Position numbers and translations under genes: made by a program. DNA of 64,000 nt from DATKEJ01 sp963768715 (GTDB taxonomy: Bacteria; Bacteroidota; Rhodothermia; Rhodothermales; DATKEJ01), in NCBI GenBank assembly GCA_963768715.1, contig CAVYJC010000010.1:1-64000 (forward strand). Direction: 5' to 3'. The notes beneath the pieces are model-generated. The model had not been told where the DNA came from and did no database searches. It was given only the letters and a program-made list of their open reading frames with translations. The number at the start of each line of letters is the position of its first letter. Position 1 is the first letter of the stretch. This document shows positions 25,899 through 34,797 of the stretch, in pieces.

Positions 25899-26756
25899 TC
25901 AATTCTTGAGTTGGGTCCGCTCTCTGTCGGGCGAATCCGTCTCCTCGACGTCGTACGAATCCATATCGCTCAGCAAATCGGTCGGGGAGGCAAACACTCC
26001 TTCGACTTCCTCGACAGCCGCCTGGGTTTCCTCGACCTCCGAGAGCAGCGTATCGAGCTGAAACGTGATCTCTTCGGGATTGCTCATGGTGAGCGACTGT
26101 TCATGGATGTATTTGGTGACGTCTTCGATGGTCTCGAGCTGCGCCTCGATGACCTCGAGATTTTCTTTCGTCTTCTTGAACTTCTCCAGGCGGCGCTCCA
26201 GGATACCCAGACGGCGCTTCTTGATTGCCTGAACTTTCGGGGGATCTGTGCCAATCTCGGAGCGGATCGACTCGATCGATGCGGCGACGTCGCGTTCGGA
26301 AGCGGACTGCGAGAAACGGAGGTATCGTTCCTGTGTCTGGAGCAGGTTCAGGTGTGAGTCGAGTAGTCCGTTCAACTTCTGGACGTGACTGTCGAGCAGG
26401 CCTTGGGAGGCATATCCAATCTTGGCATAGTTGGCCTTTATCGACTTCTCCAGATTTCGCATCCGGATGTATCGCTTCTGGTTCGATTTCGTGAGCGTAC
26501 GAAACACGTCTTTTTCGGAGCGGCTTTTCGCATGCTCGGCAGCCGCTTGCGCGCGGACCGCCCGTCGGAATCGTTCCTGACGCGGCAGGATGCCCAGGTA
26601 GAGCAACTCGGCGGCCAGGGCAAACGTGGGGATAAGTGAGCCGAGGGAGTCGGCGCCAATTGTGAAAAACGTGACGACCATCGCGCAAATGAGGAAGACG
26701 AGATTGAGAGGCAGAAGAAACGCCTCTTTCGTGTAGTTCAAGTTCTCGTTGCTCAT
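25899..26756 (-). CDS. membrane-anchored coiled-coil protein of the pspA operon
   Basis: 285 residues. Two membrane helices (about 13-53) are followed by a long Lys/Glu/Gln-rich helical region (about 60-225) with heptads, and an acidic tail. No named family is recognised. Since it lies in one transcript with pspA and the small PspA-related gene, it may be the membrane partner that anchors or senses for the PspA-like proteins. This role is inferred from context. Confidence 0.75.
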   Translation of the reverse strand: MSNENLNYTKEAFLLPLNLVFLICAMVVTFFTIGADSLGSLIPTFALAAELLYLGILPRQERFRRAVRAQAAAEHAKSRSEKDVFRTLTKSNQKRYIRMRNLEKSIKANYAKIGYASQGLLDSHVQKLNGLLDSHLNLLQTQERYLRFSQSASERDVAASIESIRSEIGTDPPKVQAIKKRRLGILERRLEKFKKTKENLEVIEAQLETIEDVTKYIHEQSLTMSNPEEITFQLDTLLSEVEETQAAVEEVEGVFASPTDLLSDMDSYDVEETDSPDRERTQLKN

Positions 26757-26793
26757 TTGACGTGTACGAATCGATGGCGATCGCCATCTCCTG

Positions 26794-27267
26794 CTATTTC
26801 TTCTCCCGCGGTGTCATTCGACCGATCGTCTTTTCGAAATCCGACGCTTTCTCCTCCGATGCTCCGGCAGACTCCTCCTCTTCACCCGATGGAGCGGGAT
26901 CGTTCAAGGAAACGTCCGACTTCGCACCAGTGTCTTCCCCCATGGAAACCTTCATGCGCCGGATAAAATCTGCAGCGCGTGCAAGCTTAAGTGCCTCCTC
27001 GTCGACCTCGGGCAGGTCGGCGGATTGCTCCGATCCGGCACTGTCGATAGCTAGATCGAGGCGGGCCTCCTGTTCGAGAGCCTTTCGCTCGACTTCTTCC
27101 AGGGACTGTTCGAAGCCTTCCAGGTCACCTGCCGATTCAATGTCGTGCAACGCCCTGCCTATGCGCTGCATGCGCTGGGCTTCCTTCAGCTTCTGCTTCA
27201 GTGCACGAATCTCACGAAGGTGATTTTTCTCCTCCTCTTTGAGTCGTTCGAAATCTTCCCGCTTCAT
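26794..27267 (-). CDS. small PspA-related coiled-coil protein
   Basis: 157 residues, almost entirely helical and charged. Residues about 65-110 (EQEARLDLAIDS, then EEALKLARAADFIRRMKVSMG) match the PspA segment SEARIEMALDS, then DADNIRAAEIVKQFKLEMG. Both proteins end in an acidic linker and a tail with EKTIGR (here) or EKTLGR (PspA). It therefore looks like a shortened duplicate of the PspA C-terminal half that lost the N-terminal membrane helix. It is 87 bases downstream of pspA and 37 bases upstream of the membrane coiled-coil gene. Confidence 0.75.
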   Translation of the reverse strand: MKREDFERLKEEEKNHLREIRALKQKLKEAQRMQRIGRALHDIESAGDLEGFEQSLEEVERKALEQEARLDLAIDSAGSEQSADLPEVDEEALKLARAADFIRRMKVSMGEDTGAKSDVSLNDPAPSGEEEESAGASEEKASDFEKTIGRMTPREKK

Positions 27268-27354
27268 ACAGAACCTGGTCCGTGTAAGAACGGATACCGT
27301 CTAGTTACGGCGCCGCTCATTTAAAGGTTCGGGATCAGAGCAGCGGGGAGGTCC

Positions 27355-28129
27355 TTACGACGAGCTCCGCTGCCTGCCAAGGGTCTTTTCCTGTTCGACG
27401 TCTTTTTCTTCCGATTCGGGCAGCTCCACTTTGGGCTCTTCCGACGGGGTAGCAGCCGGCTTTTCGACCAGACCCATTTCGAGTTTGAACTGCTTGACGA
27501 TTTCCGCGGCACGGATATTGTCGGCGTCTTCCTCGATCTTGAGTGCCTGCGTATCTACAGAATCGAGTGCCATTTCGATGCGGGCTTCACTCCGAGCCGT
27601 CTGCTCCTCGATTCGGCCCACCATTTCGTCATGGGTCTGATCCACCCCGGCAACCTCGAACTGCTCGAGCGTATCGGCAATCTTGGCCTGCCAGCGTGCG
27701 CGCTCGTGGGCACGCAGAGCGTCCTTCGCTTCCTGAATCTTGCGCTCGCGCTCCCGCATGAAGACTTTCTTTACCTGGAGGGCCTTGTCGTAAGCCGACT
27801 CGGCGTAGCTCAACTGCTCTTTCGTGCGCGTGAACGCCTCCTTAATCTGCTCAAGGCGAAGCGCATACTGCTGGGCGATATCGTCGCGACCCGCCTGGAT
27901 GCCCGCCTTTACTTTCGCGGTCAAGTCGCGGATCTGCAACTCATACTTCTTCGACTCTTTCTGAGAGCAATACGACATTCGCCTTGACGGTCGCAATGCT
28001 CTCGTTCATTTTCGGCACCTGGTCGTTGAGCTCACGAATGTTCTGCTCGAGGATCAACTTCGGATCCTCAACGCTCGATATCAGGCCTCCAAAGAGAGAT
28101 TTGATGGCTCGGACGAATCGCTTCCACAT
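27355..28129 (-). CDS. pspA: PspA/IM30 family protein (one-base frameshift)
   Basis: A peripheral membrane protein of the ESCRT-III-like PspA/Vipp1 family that stabilises the inner membrane under stress. Translation from 28129 gives MWKRFVRAIKSLFGGLISS, the amphipathic start, and EDPKLILEQNIRELNDQ. The frame breaks after NVVLL. Removing one base near 27964 continues with QKESKKYELQIRDLTAKVKA, giving about 257 residues. The C-terminal 35 residues form an acidic extension ending EKTLGRQRSSS, which E. coli PspA lacks. It heads the leftward operon. Confidence 0.9.
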
Positions 28130-28313
28130 GGTTACTTACGTGGTTATATGAGTTGACGTCACCTGCGACGAGAGGTTGACGCCGATTGCAGGAGCACCGG
28201 GTTGCGCTCGCTTTTGTCGCCGGACCGGATCGGTCGTTCCGTCAATCGCAACAGGCAAAATACGCTACTGCTTGGTTTAAATGGATTTTCGATGACAGAA
28301 GTTCTGACTCCGC

Positions 28314-29645
28314 TCACACGGTGTCGTACTTGGTCCATCCCTCCGCCGTGCACCGGCCGAGGATGATGGGCTCCGCCGGCACCGGATCGCCGCTGACCGC
28401 GAGGGCGCGTCGAATAGACTCAATGGCTTCTTCGGTCTCATTCGTCTTGTTCGAGTAAATAGTTGCAACTCGCTCGCCGGGCGCCAGACTGTCACCTGCC
28501 CGCTTGTGAAACTCGATGCCTGCGCCGGGGTCGACTGCGTCGCCGAGCGAGCTCCTCCCTGCCCCGATGGACACTGATGCCCACCCGATCGCTCTCGCGT
28601 CAATGGACTGAAGGATGCCGGGTTCACCTTCGTAAATCACATCGCGCTCTCCGGTGTCATAGTGCCGATGCGAATCGAGTGCCCAGGGATCGCCGCCCTG
28701 AACGAGCACGAGCTCCACGAACTTGTCATAAGCCCTCCCATCGGCCAGGGCGCGAGCCGCCTGTGATCGACCCGCCGACGGGGAGTCTGCCACGCCGCCT
28801 AGATGCAGCATCTCACCGGCCAGCGCAAGCGTGAGATCGCTGACATCCGGAATATATTCGCCCCGGAGCACGCGCACGGCCTCAAAGACTTCCGGCCAGT
28901 TTCCCACGGCATAGCCGAGCGGATTGTCCATTCTCGTCAAGAGCGCCACCGTGCTCTTTTCGAACTGCTCCCCGGTCTTGACAAGCATGGCGGCCAACCT
29001 CTCGGCTTCTTCCCTCGTCGTCATGAATGCGCCAACGCCACATTTGACGTCAAGCACGAGTCCGTCGATGCCCTCGGCCAGCTTCTTGCTCATGACGGAA
29101 GCCGTAATGAACGGCTCATACTCAACCGTTCCGGTGACGTCTCTCAGTGCGTATATCTTCCGATCCGCAGGCGCAATCTCATCTGTCTGGCCAATCATGG
29201 CGACGCCCAGGGTCGCGACCTGGTCTCGGAAAGCCTGCAGGGACAGGTCCGTTCTGAATCCGGGGATGGATTCCAGCTTGTCGAGCGTGCCGCCGCTATG
29301 GCCCAGTCCCCGGCCCGAAATCATCGGCACGGCAACGCCGCACGCCGCGACGAGCGGGGCGAGACACAGGGAGATTTTATCACCGACGCCTCCTGTCGAA
29401 TGCTTGTCGACTTTTCGACCCTCTATCTCCGACAGATCCACGACGACTCCTGAATGAAGCATCGCTCTGGTTAGCGCGGCCGATTCGGCCTCATCGAGGC
29501 CATTCAGGAACGCCGCCATCAGGAATGCGCTCATCTGATATTCAGGCAGCGTCCCAACCGTATACGAACGGACGAGTTCTCCGATCGTCTCGGGTGGAAG
29601 CGAGCGTCCTTCTCGCTTTGCGATTATAGCCTGGACTACATCCAA
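28314..29645 (-). CDS. thymidine/pyrimidine-nucleoside phosphorylase
   Basis: 443 residues. The enzyme splits thymidine or uridine with phosphate in nucleoside salvage. Signature segments: KHSTGGVGDK, SGRGLGHSGGTLDKLESIPG (family signature) and YALRDVTGTVE. The C-terminal PYNP domain (about 350-440) is complete. Whether it is DeoA or Pdp cannot be decided, so no symbol is given. It is separate from the neighbouring pspA operon (about 180 bases with no gene) and from rpmE by a terminator. Confidence 0.94.
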   Translation of the reverse strand: MDVVQAIIAKREGRSLPPETIGELVRSYTVGTLPEYQMSAFLMAAFLNGLDEAESAALTRAMLHSGVVVDLSEIEGRKVDKHSTGGVGDKISLCLAPLVAACGVAVPMISGRGLGHSGGTLDKLESIPGFRTDLSLQAFRDQVATLGVAMIGQTDEIAPADRKIYALRDVTGTVEYEPFITASVMSKKLAEGIDGLVLDVKCGVGAFMTTREEAERLAAMLVKTGEQFEKSTVALLTRMDNPLGYAVGNWPEVFEAVRVLRGEYIPDVSDLTLALAGEMLHLGGVADSPSAGRSQAARALADGRAYDKFVELVLVQGGDPWALDSHRHYDTGERDVIYEGEPGILQSIDARAIGWASVSIGAGRSSLGDAVDPGAGIEFHKRAGDSLAPGERVATIYSNKTNETEEAIESIRRALAVSGDPVPAEPIILGRCTAEGWTKYDTV

Positions 29646-29675
29646 TAGAAGGGACTCATAGAGCCGGTAGTTAAC

Positions 29676-29711
29676 AAAAAGGGGCGGCCCGTCTCACTCG
29701 GATCGCCCCTT
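29676..29711 (-). terminator. intrinsic terminator after rpmE
   Basis: On the minus strand, AAGGGGCG (29711-29704) pairs with CGCCCCTT (29686-29679), followed by a run of Ts opposite 29676-29680. It lies between the rpmE stop and the start of the phosphorylase gene. Confidence 0.85.
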
Positions 29712-29737
29712 CAAAATTCACTCGCGCTGATCTTGGG

Positions 29738-29977
29738 CTATTCTTTGCCCTCGTCGGAAGGCTGTTCCGACTTTGGCGCCCCGTATCGCCGCCTGAACTT
29801 CTCGACCCGCCCGGCGGTATCGACAAATTGTCGCTTACCGGTATAGAACGGATGGTTGGTCGCGTCAACATCCGACCGGTAGGACTCGGCCTTCATCGTC
29901 GAGCGCGTCTCCAACTCGGAGCCGTCGGCAAGACGTACTTTGATCACATGGTAATCGGGATGGATACCCTTTTTCAT
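29738..29977 (-). CDS. rpmE: 50S ribosomal protein L31
   Basis: 79 residues: MKKGIHPDYH start, then ETRSTM and FVDTAGRVEKFRRRYG, the L31 pattern. The four zinc-binding Cys of the C+ form are absent, so this is a zinc-independent L31. The last 12 residues are an acidic tail. It has its own terminator and probably its own promoter in the 234 bases toward rnhA, which otherwise hold nothing I can identify. Confidence 0.93.
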   Translation of the reverse strand: MKKGIHPDYHVIKVRLADGSELETRSTMKAESYRSDVDATNHPFYTGKRQFVDTAGRVEKFRRRYGAPKSEQPSDEGKE

Positions 29978-30211
29978 CTTCGCGTCGTTTCAACTACGTT
30001 TTAGCTTGGCAATATAACTTTTTTGAACGATCAATCGCAACGCCTCCGTTTCCACTCTGATATCGATTTATTCCTCGGGCGGCAACGCGGGGCACGGACT
30101 AAAGCCATCCATCTGGGCCCACCGACCTTCGATCCTTCCTCGCTCGATCGAGACAGCTGCCGTATCTGTTCGCCTGACTCGCTTCTCGGGGCAGGCCGTT
30201 CGACGTTCGAC

Positions 30212-30673
30212 CTAGGACGAATTCTTCACCTTTATCGCCTCCACCGCCAGTCGATCGACCCGGTTATTCGCATCGTTGTCGGCATGCCCCTTCACTTTCA
30301 CCCATTTCACGCGATGCCGGCCGACCTCCGTGAGAAGCTGCTCCCATAGATCCTGATTCTCGACAGGCTTCTTGGCCGCCGTCTTCCATCCTTTGCGGAT
30401 CCAATTGTCGATCCATCCCTGGTTGAAAGCGTTGGCGAGGTATGCGCTATCCGTGTGAATCTCGACGACGCAGGGAACGCGTATGGCTCGAAGGGCTTCA
30501 AGCGCGGCCGTGAGCTCCATCCGATTGTTCGTCGTCCGCGGCGCCGATCCCGTGAGAACCCGCTCATGCCGGCCGTATTGAAGTGTGGCCGCCCATCCGC
30601 CGGGACCCGGGTTTCCGCTGCATGCTCCGTCCGTGAAGACGACCACGGTCTTGGGATGCTCCTTACTTCCCAC
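30212..30673 (-). CDS. rnhA: ribonuclease HI
   Basis: 153 residues. RNase HI cuts the RNA strand of RNA-DNA hybrids. The catalytic acids are all visible: Asp in FTDGACSGNPGPGGWAA, Glu in NNRMELTAALEAL, Asp in EIHTDSAYLANAF, and the last Asp in NNRVDRLA next to KGHADNDANN. Length is normal. It is divergent from obg, with 92 bases between them that must hold both promoters. Confidence 0.97.
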   Translation of the reverse strand: MGSKEHPKTVVVFTDGACSGNPGPGGWAATLQYGRHERVLTGSAPRTTNNRMELTAALEALRAIRVPCVVEIHTDSAYLANAFNQGWIDNWIRKGWKTAAKKPVENQDLWEQLLTEVGRHRVKWVKVKGHADNDANNRVDRLAVEAIKVKNSS

Positions 30674-30765
30674 GTTGAATCATCGGTGACGCCAGCTATG
30701 TTTTGCAATCTTTCCGCCGGCGAGGGGTTACTTTTTGGGTGCCTCGACTGTCTATTAGACAATCT

Positions 30766-31773
30766 ATGAAATTTGTCGACTACGTAACGATCACCGTCCG
30801 AAGCGGCTCGGGTGGCCCCGGATGCATCGCATTTCGGCGCGAAAAGTACGTCCCGCACGGAGGACCGGCGGGCGGTGACGGCGGCCATGGTGGATCGGTG
30901 TACCTCGAGGCCGACAAGGACCTGTACACGCTTCTCGACCTCCGATACAAGAGACACCACTTCGCAAAAAACGGGGAGCCTGGCAGCGGCGCTAATCGGA
31001 CAGGGGCGGACGCTGAAGACATCGTGCTGCGCGTCCCACCCGGTACGATGGCCAGAGACCGTGAGACCGGCGAGATCATCGGCGAGGTGATCGATCACGG
31101 TGCGCGCCTCGTTCTCGTCGAAGGCGGTATCGGTGGAAAAGGTAATACCTTCTTCAAGTCCGCTACCCGGCAGGCGCCGCGGTACGCCCAGCCGGGACGG
31201 CCGGGTGAAGAACGCGAGATCGCCCTCGAGCTCCGGCTCCTGGCCGATGTTGGACTCGTCGGCTTCCCAAACGCCGGGAAAAGCACCTTGATTTCAGTCG
31301 TATCGGAAGCCACTCCAAAGATCGCCGACTATCCCTTCACAACCCTCACGCCGCAACTCGGCGTCGTGAGCGTTGAAGCCTACAAGTCTTTCGTGATGGC
31401 CGACATACCCGGGATCATCGAGGGCGCCCACGAAGGAAAGGGACTCGGCACACGTTTCCTGAAGCACGTCGAGCACAACGCCGTTTTGTTGTTCATCCTG
31501 TCGGCGGAATCGGCCGATCCCGCGCAAGAGTACAAGATCCTCCGGCAGGAGCTTGAGCGATACGATCCCTCCCTCCTTTCGAAACCGCGGCTCATCGGTA
31601 TCTCCAAAATCGATCTGCTCTCACCTGACGATCTCGCAGCAGGCAAAGAATCGCGGTTTGGACTCCCCGAATCAGAAACTGTGGTTGCCTTCAGTTCTGT
31701 CGCCCATCTCAACCTTGAGCCCCTGAAAAGAGCGCTTTGGAGGATCATCCAGGACACGCGAGATGATAGCTGA
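30766..31773 (+). CDS. obg: GTPase Obg/CgtA
   Basis: 335 residues. An essential GTPase for 50S assembly and stress signalling. The glycine-rich OBG domain (1-158; SGGPGCIAFRREKYVPHGG) is followed by the G domain: G1 GFPNAGKSTL, G3 DIPGIIEGA, G4 SKIDLL. The C-terminal OCT domain found in some relatives is absent, which is common. An upstream in-frame ATG at 30703 adds non-family residues and was rejected. The last codons overlap dprA. Confidence 0.97.
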   Translation: MKFVDYVTITVRSGSGGPGCIAFRREKYVPHGGPAGGDGGHGGSVYLEADKDLYTLLDLRYKRHHFAKNGEPGSGANRTGADAEDIVLRVPPGTMARDRETGEIIGEVIDHGARLVLVEGGIGGKGNTFFKSATRQAPRYAQPGRPGEEREIALELRLLADVGLVGFPNAGKSTLISVVSEATPKIADYPFTTLTPQLGVVSVEAYKSFVMADIPGIIEGAHEGKGLGTRFLKHVEHNAVLLFILSAESADPAQEYKILRQELERYDPSLLSKPRLIGISKIDLLSPDDLAAGKESRFGLPESETVVAFSSVAHLNLEPLKRALWRIIQDTRDDS

Positions 31774-32911
31774 CGAATCCACCATCCCATCCGCTCCCGA
31801 CGATCGCGTGATCGATCCGCAGGAGCAGCGGGCCCTGATTGCGCTGTCTCTCATCGCCGGACTGGGACCGGGCCGGATTCGATCCGCCGTCTCTCACATC
31901 GGCACAGCCCAAGAGGTTCTGATCGCCCCGATGCACCGGCTCCGCTCGATCCCCGGCATCGGACCGCAAACGGCCGAATCCATCCGGGCCTTCGATCGCT
32001 TCGATCTGGTTGACGAGCAGATCCGCATTGCTGCCGACTATCGTGCAACATTTCTTCCGGATTGGGATGAGCGGTATCCCGAACCATTGCGTCGGATCTA
32101 CGATCCTCCAACCTTTCTCTGGTCTGCCGGCATTCCCGTGGAAGCGGACGCGAAAGCGATTGCCATCGTAGGCACGCGGCGAGCGACCCGCTACGGGCGA
32201 TCCGTCGCCCAAGACTTCGCCTCCGGTCTCGCCAAAGCGGGATACACCATCATCAGTGGTCTTGCCTACGGCATCGACACCTCGGCGCACCTTGGGGCCC
32301 TCGAGGCGGGCGGTCGAACGATCGCCGTGCTGGGCTCAGGAGTCGATCGCATCTACCCGGCCCGAAACATCGATCTCGCCCGTCGAATCGTCCAAAACGG
32401 CTGCATCCTCTCCGAGTATCCTCTCCGAACCGCGCCGGATGCCGTCAATTTTCCCCGCAGAAACCGAATCATCAGCGGACTCGCTCTCGGCACGCTCGTG
32501 GTCGAGGCCTTTTCAACTGGCGGCGCTCTGATTACTGCACGGATGGCGCTCGAGCAGGACCGTGAGGTGTTTGCGGTTCCGAGCTCCCTGCCGACCGATG
32601 GACGTCCCGGCGAGGGGAACAACCGATTGATCCGTGACGGCCACGCAAAGCTGGTCACTTGCATCGACGACATTCTGATCGAATTGCCCGGTGCGGCCCA
32701 GCCGAGCCAGCAAGAAACTGCGCGCGTCGAACCCGATCTAGAGGGTCTGGAAGCAAAACTTTGGGAGGCGCTGGAGCGTGATCCGATACATATCGATACC
32801 TTATGCACACGCTCCGGGCTCGATCCATCCTCAGCGCTCGTCCACCTGCTCAGTCTCGAGTTCAAAGGAATGGTTCGCCAGCTCGCCGGCAAACAGTTTG
32901 TGAAAGTCTGA
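31763..32911 (+). CDS. dprA: DNA processing protein DprA
   Basis: 382 residues. DprA loads RecA on incoming single-stranded DNA during natural transformation. N-terminal SAM/HhH-like domain (IPGIGPQTAESI), then the Rossmann-like core (IVGTRRATRYGRSVA, SGLAYGIDTSAHLGAL, GSGVDRIYPARN, RRNRIISGLA, PGEGNNRLI) and a C-terminal winged helix. All typical. It overlaps obg by 11 bases. No other competence gene is in the window. Confidence 0.96.
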   Translation: MIADESTIPSAPDDRVIDPQEQRALIALSLIAGLGPGRIRSAVSHIGTAQEVLIAPMHRLRSIPGIGPQTAESIRAFDRFDLVDEQIRIAADYRATFLPDWDERYPEPLRRIYDPPTFLWSAGIPVEADAKAIAIVGTRRATRYGRSVAQDFASGLAKAGYTIISGLAYGIDTSAHLGALEAGGRTIAVLGSGVDRIYPARNIDLARRIVQNGCILSEYPLRTAPDAVNFPRRNRIISGLALGTLVVEAFSTGGALITARMALEQDREVFAVPSSLPTDGRPGEGNNRLIRDGHAKLVTCIDDILIELPGAAQPSQQETARVEPDLEGLEAKLWEALERDPIHIDTLCTRSGLDPSSALVHLLSLEFKGMVRQLAGKQFVKV

Positions 32912-32921
32912 ATCCAACAGC

Positions 32922-34109
32922 ATGAAAGCCCTTTCCACAAAGACCGACGGCCTGAGTCAAAGCGGCATACGCGCCATCACCCGGCTCGTCAACGAAGTCG
33001 ACGGGATCAACCTCGGTCAGGGGATCTGCGACATGCCCACCCCCGATCCAATCAAGGTCGCCGCCCGCAACGCCATCGATTCCGACAAGTCCATCTACAC
33101 GCCCTACGAAGGTATCGGTGATTTACAAACTGCTATTTTTAATAAAGTTGTATCCTACAACAATATCCCCTGCTCCTCTCCTGGAGAAATCATGGTCAGT
33201 GCCGGGTCGACCGGCGCTTTCGTGACAACGGTCTTCACGCTGCTGAACCCCGGTGACGAAATCATCCTGTTTGAACCCTTCTACGGCTATCACCGCGGTA
33301 TCCTCGACCTGACCGGCGCCGTAACGGTGCCCGTACCTCTGACCCCCGGCTCGTGGTCACCTGATTTCGAACGCATCGAAGCGGCGATCAGCCCGAAAAC
33401 GAAGGCGATTGTCGTCAATACGCCTGGAAATCCCTGTGGAAAGGTGTGGACCTCGGAGGAACTGACCACGCTTCTTGACCTCTTAACGAAGTACGATTTG
33501 TACGCCATCACCGACGAGATCTATGAGTACATGGTGTATGACGGTCGTCAACACGTATCGCTTGCCTCTCTTCCGGGCGCCTATGAACGGACGGTTACCA
33601 TCTCCGGCTTCTCGAAGACCTACAACATGACGGGCTGGCGACTCGGCTATGCGGTCGCCTGCCCTGAGATCATAAGTCGGATGGGACTCCTGAACGACCT
33701 GTTCTACATCTGCGCCCCTTCCCCTCTCCAATACGGCGTCGTGGCTGCGTTCGATATGTCCGATTCGTATTTCGATGAACTCCTTCGTGAATACGATCGC
33801 AAACGCGCCCTGCTCTGCGAGACGCTCGCGGAGACCGGATTCGACGTGACGCCGCCTGAGGGATCCTACTACGTGTTCACACGATTCGACGCACTCGCCG
33901 ATCAATACAGCGGATTCGAAGACGACCGCGCAGCTTGCGAAACGCTGATTCGTCAAACCGGGGTCGCAACCATTCCGGGCCGATCGTTCTTCACCGACCC
34001 TTCCGACGGCGCACGCTTCCTGCGCTTCTGCTACGCGAAAAAGTTTCCACTGCTCCAGCAGGCATGCCGGCAAATGCAGGAACGCATTCCGGCAATGGAT
34101 CGTCGCTAA
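32922..34109 (+). CDS. class I/II aminotransferase
   Basis: 395 residues. A PLP enzyme of fold type I. The PLP-binding Lys is in SGFSKTYNMTGWRLGY (about residue 232). VNTPGNPCGKVW and TDEIYEYMVYDG are the usual neighbours, and the substrate Arg lies in the C-terminal RFLRFCYAK. It belongs with methionine, kynurenine or aromatic aminotransferases. The exact amino acid cannot be read from sequence. Codons for residues about 67-85 (33118-33172) are clearly richer in A/T than the rest of the gene. It starts 10 bases after dprA. Confidence 0.9.
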   Translation: MKALSTKTDGLSQSGIRAITRLVNEVDGINLGQGICDMPTPDPIKVAARNAIDSDKSIYTPYEGIGDLQTAIFNKVVSYNNIPCSSPGEIMVSAGSTGAFVTTVFTLLNPGDEIILFEPFYGYHRGILDLTGAVTVPVPLTPGSWSPDFERIEAAISPKTKAIVVNTPGNPCGKVWTSEELTTLLDLLTKYDLYAITDEIYEYMVYDGRQHVSLASLPGAYERTVTISGFSKTYNMTGWRLGYAVACPEIISRMGLLNDLFYICAPSPLQYGVVAAFDMSDSYFDELLREYDRKRALLCETLAETGFDVTPPEGSYYVFTRFDALADQYSGFEDDRAACETLIRQTGVATIPGRSFFTDPSDGARFLRFCYAKKFPLLQQACRQMQERIPAMDRR

Positions 34110-34201
34110 TACGGCGAGCCGGTTTGCAACGCCTAGAACCGGAAACGCCGTATCTTGCCAACCGGCCACTCACAGTGCAGTAATCGAGTATCTGCATCCG
34201 C

Positions 34202-34771
34202 ATGGAGCAAGATGATACCATCAGTCCAGGGCCGGGCGTGGTCCTGATCGCCCATCCTTGGCTGTCTGATCCTAATTTTCAGAGAACCGTCATTTTTCTT
34301 TGCGAGCACCAGGAGGACAACGGCTCGTTCGGTCTCGTCCTGACGAGACCCCTGGATCGCCGCTTGGGCGAGTTCATCGAGACGCTTTCATCCAGCGACA
34401 ACCTGCTGTACGCAGGAGGACCCGTTCAGCAGGACACACTCCACTTCTTGCATCGACACGGGCGACTCGTCGACTCCGCCATCGAGGTTCAGAATGACCT
34501 CTACTGGGGTGGAGATTTCGACCTCGTGCAGGCGCTCGTGCTGGCCGGAGATGCACATGACGATACCGCCCGGTTCTTCGCAGGATACTCAGGCTGGGGG
34601 CCCGGACAACTAATGGGAGAGATCGATGAGGGAAGCTGGATTCTCACCAAGGCGCCAACAGACGTGATCCTGGAGACAAGTCCCGACGAGCTGTGGCGAT
34701 CGCTCCTTCGGCGCATGGGAGGACCATATTCACTCCTCGCGAACTTCCCCACCGATCCACGCAACAACTGA
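34202..34771 (+). CDS. YqgE/AlgH family protein
   Basis: 189 residues. The N-terminal GVVLIAHPWLSDPNFQRTVI, FGLVLTRPL, YAGGPVQQDTLHFLH and the later FAGYSGWGPGQLMGEI are diagnostic of UPF0301. The family has no agreed biochemical function. It is common in many bacteria and often lies near Holliday-junction or competence genes; here it sits near dprA. rluD starts 26 bases later. Confidence 0.94.
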   Translation: MEQDDTISPGPGVVLIAHPWLSDPNFQRTVIFLCEHQEDNGSFGLVLTRPLDRRLGEFIETLSSSDNLLYAGGPVQQDTLHFLHRHGRLVDSAIEVQNDLYWGGDFDLVQALVLAGDAHDDTARFFAGYSGWGPGQLMGEIDEGSWILTKAPTDVILETSPDELWRSLLRRMGGPYSLLANFPTDPRNN

Positions 34772-34797
34772 TCGCAGCCGGACGAAACCGAATCAAC

